Assembly (NCBI GenBank): GCA_028714035.1
Contig: JAQTNA010000041.1
Coordinates: 1 to 35,417, forward strand
Reading direction: 5' to 3'
Length of the DNA stretch: 35,417 nucleotides
From: Rhodocyclaceae bacterium
GTDB taxonomy: Bacteria > Pseudomonadota > Gammaproteobacteria > Burkholderiales > Rhodocyclaceae
Below are positions 28,526 through 35,417 of this stretch, in pieces; the stretch's first letter is position 1, and the number at the start of each line of letters is the position of its first letter. Both the position numbers and the translations under genes were made by a program. The notes under the pieces were generated by a model. The model was not told where the DNA came from, did no database searches, and saw only the letters and a program-made list of their open reading frames with translations.

Positions 28526-29296
28526 ACGGGGTGCCGCTCGCCTGGTCGGTCGCCGACCGGGGCCGATGGCACAGGGTGCCCGGCTCCGAAGGATGTATTC
28601 GGGTTATTGGCCGGCTGGAGCAGGCGATCGGGATCGGAGAGGCCCGCCATCACCAGGGTGACGCGTTCCAGGGCCGCAGGCAAGAGTTCCCCGCAGCGCA
28701 TTCGATCTAGGCCCGCCGCACCGTGCCGACCGCCTGATCAATACCGGGGAACCGGGGCAGAACGGCCGAAGGCGGAGCCGGGAGCAATGCCTCTGGCATA
28801 GCAACTTCCGACACCCGGGTTTGAGGCAAGCACCGCACCATGCAATCACCATTGTTGGCGCAGGACGTGAGGACTGGGTCAGCTCCGGGTTGTCACCAGC
28901 CCCGACACCCCGGACAAACGCGCCAGCGCCAGTTCCGCCGCCCGGTTGCCCGCCTCGTAGCAGACGGGCGCCAATGTCGGCTCCCCCGGCGGCAGGGGCA
29001 AGGGGCGAGGGGAGCGTCGTGAGTCGGCTTTGCCAACTTTCACGGTAACGAACGCCGCATTCAAACCCTCTTTCATTGCGTGACAACGTATTAGCGATTG
29101 CTTTAATATCCTGATCGTCACTTAAAGAATCCTTTCATGCCATGCGCCGCACCAGCACTTACAGCACTTCCACCACACTGGGCGAAGCGGTTCAGGCGTT
29201 TGTGCCGCTGAGGGAGAGGGGCGGGGGGGTGAGGGGTTGATTTACAAGGACTTTCATGGACGGGGGCGAGCGGTAGATCATGAGTGTTAGGGTCGG
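28526..29296. other. 770-bp region without a convincing gene
   Basis: The region between the histidine kinase and the hsd locus has no frame that I can defend as a gene. It holds a weak hairpin just after the kinase stop (CGGTC-GCC-GACCG at 28547-28559, no T-run) and two pieces of the dispersed repeat (copies C and D). Short minus-strand stretches look protein-like, such as ELLPAALERVTLVMAGLSDP near 28640-28700 and CYEAGNRAAELALARLSGVS near 28900-28970. They are isolated and may be gene remnants. I do not recognise them. Confidence 0.6.
28983..29045. repeat. Dispersed double-hairpin repeat, copy C (inverted piece)
   Basis: GGGGCGAGGGGAGCGTCGTGAG followed by a GTCGGC-TTT-GCCAAC hairpin and CTTTC matches copies A and B in the opposite orientation. 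One stem position is mismatched (C with A). The segment beyond the CCCCTC arm is diverged. Only the hairpin 2 side of the repeat is present. Confidence 0.6.
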
Positions 29297-29302
29297 TCAC
29301 TT
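29210..29302. repeat. Dispersed double-hairpin repeat, copy D (partial)
   Basis: It shares GGGAGAGGGGCGGGG, GTGAGGGGTTGA, CTTTCATGGAC, ATCATGAG and CGGTCACTT with copy B in the same order. The matching CCCCTC arm is missing, so the copy ends near the apex of hairpin 1. Copies C and D together would make about one full repeat in inverted arrangement. Confidence 0.6.
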
Positions 29303-29454
29303 GCTCCGCTGGGGGCTCCTGCCGTCCCGGGCAAAGGACGAGGCGATGGCGTCGAAGATGCTGAACGCCAGGGCGGAAACTCTCTGATGCTACGTATCGG
29401 ATCAGAAAGGACAGAAAAATCAGAGCTGTCCAGGTAGACCGAAACCGGAGGCAT
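29297..29454 (-). pseudogene. Remnant of a small gene (MPPVSVYLDSSDFSVLSD type)
   Basis: An ATG at 29454 opens MPPVSVYLDSSDFSVLSDPI, which resembles the start of small hypothetical proteins with a PIN-like first strand and conserved acidic residue. After about 24 codons the resemblance is lost. In a different frame the sequence continues as VSALAFSIFDAIASSFARDG and ends RSPQRSK-stop at 29297. The simplest reading is a gene with a large internal deletion that joined both ends out of frame. It follows hsdR by 17 bp, so it may have been the last gene of the restriction locus. Assignment to the PIN fold is a guess from a short segment. Confidence 0.45.
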
Positions 29455-29471
29455 GGGGCGCGATGCGCAGG

Positions 29472-32400
29472 TCAGAAAGTCGTTGCTGCCCACGCCTCGC
29501 CCAGCGCCCGGGCCTGCTGTAGCACCAGTTCCACCGCGGCCTCCTGTTGGTCCGGCGGATACTTGTACTTGCGCAGGATGCGCTTGACCATGAGGCGCAG
29601 CCTGGCGCGGACGCTCTCCCGTTCCGACCAGTCCACGGACAGGTTGGCCCGCAGGTTCTCGGTGAGCTCGTGGGCGATCTTCTTCAGGGTCTCGTCCGAC
29701 AGTTCCCGCACGGCCGACTCGTTGTCGGCCAGGGCGTCGTAGAAGCGGATCTCGTCTTCCGTCAGGCCCAGTTCCTCGCCCCGGGTGGAGGCGACGCGGA
29801 ACTTCCTGGCCATCGCTATCAGTTCCTCGATGACCTGGGCGGTCTCGATGGCCCGGTTCTGGTAGCGTTTGATCACGTTGGCCAGCAGCTCCGAGAACTT
29901 CTTTTCCTGGACCACGTTGCCACCAAAGCGGGACTTGATCTCCCCCTCCAGCAGGCGCTCCAGCAGTTCCACGGCCAGGTTCCGTTCCGGCAGGTTCCGC
30001 ACCTCGGCCAGGAAATCGTCGTCCAGGATGCCGATGTTGGGCTTGTCCAGGCCCGCCGCGTCGAAGATGTCCACCACCTGCTCGGACACCACCGCCGAGT
30101 TGATGATCTGGCGGATGGCCAGCTCCCGCTCCTCGTCGGTCTTCTTCTGCTGGGTGATGTCCCGCTTGGTCAGGATGACCTTCACGGCCTGGAAGAAGGC
30201 GACCTCTTCCCGTACCGCCTTGGCTTCAATCAGGGTGCAGCACAGGGTGAAGGCCTTGCTCATGCGCAGGGCCTCGTCGGCGAAGCGTTTCTTGCCGTCC
30301 TCCAGGCCCAGCACGTGGTTGGCGGCGCCGGCCAGGGCTGAATGTATCCCCCTTGGCGCCGGCTGCGCCGCCGCCGTCCCCCGAGAGGAGTCGGCAACTT
30401 GGGGGCGGCCCGGCGTTACCGAGTGCCCGGTGGTCAGGAAGTCGGAGTAGTCGTAGCCGTGGAGCATGCCGCGGAGAATGTCCAGCTTCTCTTCCAGCAC
30501 GGCGTAGGCCTCGGCGGCATCCACGGTGGGCTTGCCCCGGCCGTTGCTGGCCGTGTAGTCCTTCAGCGCACTCTTCAGCTCGTTGGCGATACCGATGTAG
30601 TCCACCACCAGGCCGCCCTGCTTGTCCTTGAAGACCCGGTTCACGCGGGCGATGGCCTGCATGAGGTTATGCCCACGCATGGGCTTGTCCACGTACAGTG
30701 TGTGGACACAGGGGGCGTCGAAGCCGGTCAGCCACATGTCCCGCACGATGACCAGCCAGAGCGCGTTTTTGTCTTCACTCGCCGGGTCCTTGAACCGCTT
30801 CTCCAGGCGCTTCTTCACCTGGGCACTGTAGATGTGCGGGCGCAGGAGGGGCTTGTCGCTGGCGGAGCCGGTCATGACGATCTTGACCGCACCCTTTTCC
30901 GGGTCGGCGTCGTGCCACTCCGGGCGTAACCTGACGATCTCGTTGTAGAGATGGACGCAGATTTCCCGGCTCATGGCGACGACCATGGCCTTGCCGGTCT
31001 GGGCCTTGTTCCTCTCCTCGAAGTGGGCCACCAGGTCAGCCGCCACACTGGCGATGCGGGGCTCGGCGCCGACGATCTTCTCCAGGGCCGCCCAGCGGCT
31101 CTTGAGCTTGGCCTGCTGGCTTTCCTCCTCGTCCTCGGCCAGTTCGTCCACTTCCTCGTCCACCTGGGGCAGTTCCGCTTCCTTCAGGCCCAGTTTGGCC
31201 AGGCGGGACTCGAAGTAGATGGCCACCGTGGCGCCGTCCTCCTTTGCCTGCTGCATGTCGTAGACGTGGATGTAGTCGCCGAACACGGCCCGGGTGTCCC
31301 GGTCCTCGCTGGACACGGGCGTGCCGGTGAAGGCCACGAAGGTGGCATTGGGCAGGGCGTCCCGCAGGTGCTGTGCGTAGCCGACCTGGTAACGGGTGGT
31401 GTACGCAACTTCGGGCTCGGCGGCCAGCCGGGCCTGGTCGTCGTTGGCGCTCGTCCCGGGGACGATCCTGGGCGCCTTGTAGGTCTTCAGCTTGGCCTCG
31501 AAGCCGTACTGGGTGCGGTGGGCTTCGTCGGCGATGACGACGATGTTGTGCCGGTCGGACAGCAAGGGAAAGTTGTCCTCGTCCTCGCCGGGCATGAACT
31601 TTTGGATGGTGGCGAAGACGATGCCGCCGGAGGGGCGGTTGGCGAGCTTGGCGCGCAGGTCCCGCCGGGTCGCGGCCTGGACGGGCTGCTCCCGCAGCAG
31701 ATCCTGGGCCAGGGAGAAGACGCCGAAGAGCTGGCCGTCCAGGTCGTTGCGGTCGGTGATGACCACGAGGGTGGGGTTTTCCATCGCGGTTTCCTGCATC
31801 ACCCGGGCGGCAAAGCAGGTCATGGTGATGCTCTTGCCGCTGCCTTGCGTGTGCCAGACGACACCTCCCTTGCCTTTGATCTTCTCGTTGCTACCGGGGC
31901 GGGATGCGGCGACGACTTTCTGGATGGCCGCGCGCACGGCGTGGAACTGGTGGTAGCCGGCGATTTTCTTGACCAGCTCGCCGTCCTCCTCGAAGAGCAC
32001 GAAGAAGCGCAGGTAGTCGAGGAGGTAGGCGGGCGCCAGCACGCCGCGGATCAGGGTTTCCAGTTCGCTGAATTCGCCCAGCGGGTCCAGGCTGACGCCG
32101 TTGATGGTGCGCCACTGCATGAAGCGCTCGGCGCTGGCGGACAGGGAGCCCAGCCGGGCGTCCGTGCCGTCGGAAATGACCAGGACTTCGTTGTACTGGA
32201 AGATGTCCGGGGTCTGGTCCTTGTAGGTCTGGATTTGGTCGAAGGCCTTCCAGATGTCGGCGGTATCAAGAGCCGGGTTCTTGAGTTCCACCAGGACCAC
32301 GGGCAGGCCGTTGACGAAGAGGACGATGTCCGGCCGGCGGGTGTGGTGCGGTCCCTTGATGCTGAACTGGTTCACCGCCAGCCATTCGTTGTTGGCGGGC

Positions 32401-32747
32401 TCGGTCCAGTCGATCAGGCGGGCCAGGTCGCCGCGGGTCTCGCCGTCCTTCTGGTACTCTACCGGCACGCCGGCCACCAGTAACTGGTGGAAGCGGCGGT
32501 TGGCGGAGAGCAGGGCCGGGATGCCCAGGTCGCGGACCTGCTGCAGGGCGTCTTCCCGCGCGGCCCGGGGCATGTCCGGGTTGAGGCGGGCGAGGGCGCC
32601 GCGCAGACGCTCGATCAGGAGAACCTGCTGGTAGTTCTGGCGCTCCGGCATGCTGCCGTCAGGGGACAATTCCGGGCCGTACAGCCGCGTGTAGCCGACG
32701 TCGGCCAGCCAGGCCAGGGTTTCCTGTTCGAGTTGGTCTTCGGTCAT
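29472..32747 (-). CDS. hsdR: Type I restriction enzyme R subunit (HsdR)
   Basis: HsdR is the DNA-translocating and cleaving subunit of type I restriction complexes. The 1091-residue protein has an N-terminal PD-(D/E)xK nuclease site with D140 and E154-x-K156 in RPDIVLF and VVLVELKN. The superfamily 2 helicase follows: Walker A HTQGSGKS with K305, then DEAH at 407-410, SAT-like FTGTPVS, and motif [16 protein letters not shown]. The C-terminal helical domain appears complete. At about residues 776-803 there is an extra segment encoded by a GC-rich palindrome-like sequence. SD AAGGGA precedes ATG 32747, whose A overlaps the stop of a 10-codon ORF. The frame is intact, so the subunit may still be made even though hsdS is damaged. 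Confidence 0.93.
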   Translation of the reverse strand: MTEDQLEQETLAWLADVGYTRLYGPELSPDGSMPERQNYQQVLLIERLRGALARLNPDMPRAAREDALQQVRDLGIPALLSANRRFHQLLVAGVPVEYQKDGETRGDLARLIDWTEPANNEWLAVNQFSIKGPHHTRRPDIVLFVNGLPVVLVELKNPALDTADIWKAFDQIQTYKDQTPDIFQYNEVLVISDGTDARLGSLSASAERFMQWRTINGVSLDPLGEFSELETLIRGVLAPAYLLDYLRFFVLFEEDGELVKKIAGYHQFHAVRAAIQKVVAASRPGSNEKIKGKGGVVWHTQGSGKSITMTCFAARVMQETAMENPTLVVITDRNDLDGQLFGVFSLAQDLLREQPVQAATRRDLRAKLANRPSGGIVFATIQKFMPGEDEDNFPLLSDRHNIVVIADEAHRTQYGFEAKLKTYKAPRIVPGTSANDDQARLAAEPEVAYTTRYQVGYAQHLRDALPNATFVAFTGTPVSSEDRDTRAVFGDYIHVYDMQQAKEDGATVAIYFESRLAKLGLKEAELPQVDEEVDELAEDEEESQQAKLKSRWAALEKIVGAEPRIASVAADLVAHFEERNKAQTGKAMVVAMSREICVHLYNEIVRLRPEWHDADPEKGAVKIVMTGSASDKPLLRPHIYSAQVKKRLEKRFKDPASEDKNALWLVIVRDMWLTGFDAPCVHTLYVDKPMRGHNLMQAIARVNRVFKDKQGGLVVDYIGIANELKSALKDYTASNGRGKPTVDAAEAYAVLEEKLDILRGMLHGYDYSDFLTTGHSVTPGRPQVADSSRGTAAAQPAPRGIHSALAGAANHVLGLEDGKKRFADEALRMSKAFTLCCTLIEAKAVREEVAFFQAVKVILTKRDITQQKKTDEERELAIRQIINSAVVSEQVVDIFDAAGLDKPNIGILDDDFLAEVRNLPERNLAVELLERLLEGEIKSRFGGNVVQEKKFSELLANVIKRYQNRAIETAQVIEELIAMARKFRVASTRGEELGLTEDEIRFYDALADNESAVRELSDETLKKIAHELTENLRANLSVDWSERESVRARLRLMVKRILRKYKYPPDQQEAAVELVLQQARALGEAWAATTF
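30345..30422. repeat. In-frame palindromic repeat inserted in hsdR
   Basis: The minus strand reads CCGGGCCGCCCCCAAG, then CTCTCGGGGG, GGCGCAGCCGGCGCC and AAGGGGG, a pattern I recall from REP-like intergenic repeats of Burkholderiales. It encodes a segment rich in Pro, Ala, Arg and Gly ([14 protein letters not shown] and AAAQPAPRG) between GHS and [14 protein letters not shown], which in other HsdR proteins are close together. The insertion adds about 26 residues without breaking the frame. Confidence 0.6.
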
Positions 32748-32776
32748 GCGACTTTCCCTTCCAACTTTTCCACCAT
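32744..32776 (-). CDS. Short ORF overlapping the hsdR start
   Basis: ATG 32776 opens a 10-codon frame ([10 protein letters not shown]) whose TGA overlaps the hsdR ATG as ATGA. Such overlaps allow terminating ribosomes to restart on hsdR. The peptide itself is unlikely to matter. There is only a modest GGGA upstream as RBS. It could also be chance. Confidence 0.3.
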   Translation of the reverse strand: MVEKLEGKVA

Positions 32777-32852
32777 GGTCGTCCCGTTTTGCTCTAAAAT
32801 TGCGCGCTAAGTGGATTGGGGGTTCCCGGTCGGCGCTACAGCCTCGGTGGGT

Positions 32853-33713
32853 TCACCGGGGCTTTTCGCTTTTCTGGGGCGGGTAAATCATCAGGCCCAC
32901 GTCCTCGTATCCGCTTCCCACTTTGGCTCTCCCTCCGTCACAGAAGAACTTCTTCTTCAGCACCCCGAATGCCTTGTTGTCCTGCTGCGGGCGGATGTAG
33001 TTGATGCCCACAGGCCGCGCCACCAGGTCGGCCAGCTGCAACCCGGCCAGGTTGGTTTGCTTGTGGGCGAAGACGACGTCGAACGGCAGTACCCGGTTGC
33101 CGGGGTTGTCTCCGTCGCAGATTCGCCGGAACTCCAGTTCAAGCTCGGCATCCTCCTTCTTCCCCCGGCACTCCACCAGGACGTGCGTCTTGATGTCGTC
33201 CTGTTTCTTCTCCGCCAGGAACTCGCGCAGGGCTTCCAGGCAGACCCCGAGCGCGATGTGATACGGGTTCGAGTTGGCGCCTTCGTTCCGGCTCAAGCGG
33301 ACCTTGTCCACGACGCAGGAGATCAGGATGAAGTTGCTGGCATCCATCACCGACGATAGGTGCTCCATGAAGGCGTCGCGTGTCGGCCGATGGCTGAGGA
33401 ACGCGAAATCCCCCTTCTGCTTGCGAATCTCGTTCTCGTGCAAGACCACGCTGTCGTGGCCGAAGTAATTGAACTTCAGCTTCTGCACGGCGGGAACGAT
33501 CTTCTCGGCGTAATGCCGCTTGTGGAACACGCACAGCGCCAGCACGAAAACCGGGTAGTCGCGGTCGATGCTGGCCAGGGAGTGGTCGCCGCTCTCATCC
33601 ACATAGACGATGTAGTCGCTGAAACGCCGGCCGACGGGTTCCGGCGCAGCCTGCTCGACCGGAGTGGCCTCGACGGCTTCAAATAGCGAGTACTGGGTGC
33701 CGGGCGAGGTCAA
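32853..33713 (-). CDS. DUF3800 domain-containing protein
   Basis: This 286-residue protein has the DUF3800 hallmarks: YIVYVDESGDHSL with D39, E40 and D43, then HENEIRKQKGDF, VLVECRGKKED and a C-terminal HKQTNLAGLQLADLVARPVG. DUF3800 proteins are predicted to have an RNase H-like fold with acidic metal ligands, suggesting nuclease activity. They recur near defence genes and mobile elements, but the activity is not established. Here the gene sits between hsdS and hsdR. The only start in frame is TTG 33713; upstream codons (DAYEPEDDS) are open but have no start codon. A strong RBS at 33746-33753 is followed by an ATG in another frame. Confidence 0.82.
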   Translation of the reverse strand: MTSPGTQYSLFEAVEATPVEQAAPEPVGRRFSDYIVYVDESGDHSLASIDRDYPVFVLALCVFHKRHYAEKIVPAVQKLKFNYFGHDSVVLHENEIRKQKGDFAFLSHRPTRDAFMEHLSSVMDASNFILISCVVDKVRLSRNEGANSNPYHIALGVCLEALREFLAEKKQDDIKTHVLVECRGKKEDAELELEFRRICDGDNPGNRVLPFDVVFAHKQTNLAGLQLADLVARPVGINYIRPQQDNKAFGVLKKKFFCDGGRAKVGSGYEDVGLMIYPPQKSEKPR

Positions 33714-33753
33714 GCTGTCGTCCTCGGGTTCGTACGCATCAGGCGACCTCCTT
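33711..33753 (-). promoter_or_regulatory. Strong RBS with 9-codon ORF before DUF3800 gene
   Basis: AAGGAGGT at 33746-33753 lies in the last codons of hsdS. Six nt later an ATG (33739) opens MRTNPRTTA and stops at a TGA that overlaps the DUF3800 TTG start as TTGA. This fits termination-reinitiation. Alternatively a frame error hides the true start, because the DUF3800 frame is open upstream of TTG. Confidence 0.5.
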
Positions 33754-34712
33754 CAGGTTGGTCTCCGCCTCCGGCAGGCGAAGCTGGCCGGAGATCAGGC
33801 GGGGGAGAAGGGTGTCGCGGAGGGTGGACAGTGTTAGGGCTTGCTTCTCGTTTTCGGTCAGTCGGTCAAACAGAGCGCTGGCGACATTGACGAATGCCTC
33901 CAGGATAGGATGCGGTGGCACAACAACCGGGATAGGCCGAAATGCCTTCTTGCTGATTTCCATGAACGTTGAGCCATTGGCTCGGCCCTTGATCGTGTCC
34001 ATGTTCTGCTTGCACCAAAACAGCATGTACAGCGGCGGTAACGCGCTGCCCGGCAGCATTGCGATGTAGCCTTGGTTGATTGCCAGTGGGTTGCTCGCGA
34101 TGGCAAGGTAGCCGATTGGCGCCCGTGATGACAGCAACAGCGTGCCTGCCGGCAGAAGTCCTGAGCTGACTTTCGCCAGTCCCTTCGTAGACAATTTCCG
34201 TTCGGTGCTGAGCAACACCGGAGCCTGAGCACCTGACAGGTCTTTTGGCGTGGTCCAGCAGTGTTCACCGGGTTCCCAGAAGCTGGCATCCTTCGTGTCA
34301 GGTGTGCCGCCTCCTACTGTTTCCACAACGTTCCCGACAGGCGCAATTCGCCACCCTGCCGGCACCATCCCCAGTTCCGACTCCTCGAATCCGTCTGGGA
34401 AAAGCTCCGCCGTGGCATCAATCATGCCTTCCGGGGGAAGCCCTTGCTGTTTGGCGTGGACGGGGGCGAAGTCGACGAACCAGGACTTGAACAGCGCCTG
34501 GGCGATGGCATCCAGGGTGGCGTTGGTTTCGCGCAGGAGGGAGATGCGGTCGTCGAGGGCGCCAAGCAGAGAGCCGATGTTCCGCTGCTCGTCCATCGGA
34601 GGTAACGCGATGGGAAAACCTCGCAATGAGCTTAGGGTCTGTTGACAATCAAATCTCCGAAACGCGTACTGAATATCCATTCTGGAATCGTCGTTAACAT
34701 TCAATGAGTTAC
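33739..34712 (-). pseudogene. hsdS: Type I restriction specificity subunit fragment (HsdS, C-terminal part)
   Basis: HsdS gives a type I enzyme its DNA specificity through two target-recognition domains (TRD). The remaining frame begins with the end of TRD1 (SLRGFPIALPPMDEQRN), then the central conserved coiled coil LLRETNATLDAIAQALFKSWF. It then has a complete TRD2 starting GMVPAGWRIAPVGNVVE, and the distal coiled coil ending LLPRLISGQLRLPE. The first TRD is absent because the frame runs into an IS5-family element at about 34,712. A TTG at 34704 and ATG at 34680 are possible internal starts, without a good RBS. Such a half-subunit might dimerise, as reported for truncated HsdS of EcoDXXI type, but inactivation is the simpler view. 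Confidence 0.85.
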
Positions 34713-35417
34713 GAAGGGGCTGTTCACAGAGGCTGATTTGTGGTCATATCCTGACTTTTGGGCAGAGTCGGGATGATACGTGTGTGGCTGCGAGATGATC
34801 AATTTGAGCGCATCGAAGCGCTGTTGCCGGGCAAGGCCAGCGATCCTGGGCGCACGGCGGCGAACAACCGCTTGTTTATCGAGGCAGTGCTGTGGATTGC
34901 ACGCACGGGAAGCCCTTGGCGGGATTTGCCCACGGAGTTTGGCCCTTGGAATAGCGTCTATCAACGCTTTGCCCGATGGTCGAAGCGGGGCGTCTGGCAT
35001 AAAGTCTTTAGCAAGCTGGCTCAAGATGCGGATTTCGAAGAAGTTTTTATAGATAGCACCATCGTTCGTGCCCATCAGCATGCCGCCGGTGCACCAAAAA
35101 AAACGGCAACCAAGCCCTCGGGCGATCCCGTGGAGGATTGAGTACCAAAATTCACGCCTTGGTCGAGGGCTTGGGCCACATCGCCCGATTCCGCCTCACC
35201 GGCGGTGAAGCCGGCGACAGCCCGGAAGCGCTGCCTTTGCTCAACGGGGTGCAACCGGGCTCCTTGAGCGCCGACAAAGCCTACGATACTGACGCCATCC
35301 TCGATGAACTCTTGGCCAAGAACATCGAAGCCGTTATTCCGCCACGCAGTCATCGGGTCATACAACGAGAATTCGATCACCACAAATACAAAAACCGCAA
35401 CCTCGTCGAGCGTTTCT
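34713..35417 (+). mobile_element. IS5-family insertion sequence, left part
   Basis: The element begins near GAAGGGGCTGTTCACAG (about 34713), at the point where hsdS coding similarity stops. It carries a two-frame DDE transposase and runs off the window. The exact terminal inverted repeat and target duplication cannot be fixed without the right end. The transposase type with a poly-A slip site suggests the IS427 group. Confidence 0.8.
34773..35417 (+). CDS. IS5-family DDE transposase, two frames, 3' truncated by window
   Basis: The first frame runs from ATG 34773 to a stop at 35141 and has MIRVWLRDDQFERIEALLPG, TGSPWRDLPTEFGPW and the first catalytic aspartate, D94, in FIDSTIVRAH. An A8 run at 35096-35103 lies near its end. 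From there the -1 frame continues NGNQALGRSRGGLSTKIHAL and SADKAYDTD with the second aspartate. It reaches the window edge at NLVERF, where the third acidic residue is expected. Programmed -1 frameshifting on A-runs is typical of IS427-type IS5 elements, so this is probably an intact transposase. The upstream TTG at 34758 is a less likely start. Confidence 0.85.

Noticed and set aside
28604-29121. Overlapping minus-strand frames of 80-160 codons after the kinase
   Set aside because: No domain, no RBS and frames that cross the dispersed repeat. Only short protein-like stretches remain, noted as possible remnants.

Overview
The window looks like a high-GC betaproteobacterial chromosome, probably from the Rhodocyclales or Nitrosomonadales. 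This is inferred from gene content and from the order tpiA-secG-tRNA-Leu-nuoA to nuoN, which I know from that class; I could not test the placement.

Layout. (1) 176-5345, minus strand: a compact housekeeping cluster, tyrS, a small ParB-like protein, a COG2509-type FAD enzyme, rlmD and a DUF1857/AtaL-like protein, with short gaps or ATGA overlaps. (2) 5548-7450, plus strand: a membrane-anchored M23 peptidase divergent from tyrS, then a DUF29 protein. (3) 7469-24376, minus strand: tpiA, secG, tRNA-Leu(GAG), all fourteen subunits of respiratory complex I (nuoA to nuoN, canonical order) and a NUDIX hydrolase. Every iron-sulfur ligand set I looked for is present, so the complex should be functional. 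(4) 24637-28525, plus strand: an orphan periplasmic solute-binding protein and a four-module hybrid histidine kinase (HAMP, PAS, kinase, degenerate and intact receivers, HPt). (5) 28526-29296: about 770 bp without a convincing gene, holding pieces of a dispersed repeat. (6) 29297-35417: a decayed type I restriction-modification locus, minus strand: an hsdS fragment, a DUF3800 gene and hsdR, followed by a gene remnant. An IS5-family element on the plus strand runs off the right edge and has removed the N-terminal half of hsdS. hsdM is not in the window and would be expected beyond the element.

The housekeeping genes are ordinary. The most notable content is (a) repeats in the gaps of the nuo operon and near rlmD: three clusters of degenerate 7-bp repeats, a dispersed double-hairpin repeat whose second stem covaries between copies, and a 48-bp double palindrome between nuoB and nuoC; and (b) the defence locus, where a DUF3800 (predicted RNase H-like) gene sits between hsdS and hsdR, hsdR carries an apparent in-frame palindromic insertion, hsdS is cut by an IS, and two genes are preceded by 9-10 codon ORFs whose stops overlap the next start. 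I see no clearly new complete system; the DUF3800-containing hsd locus is the best candidate for follow-up.
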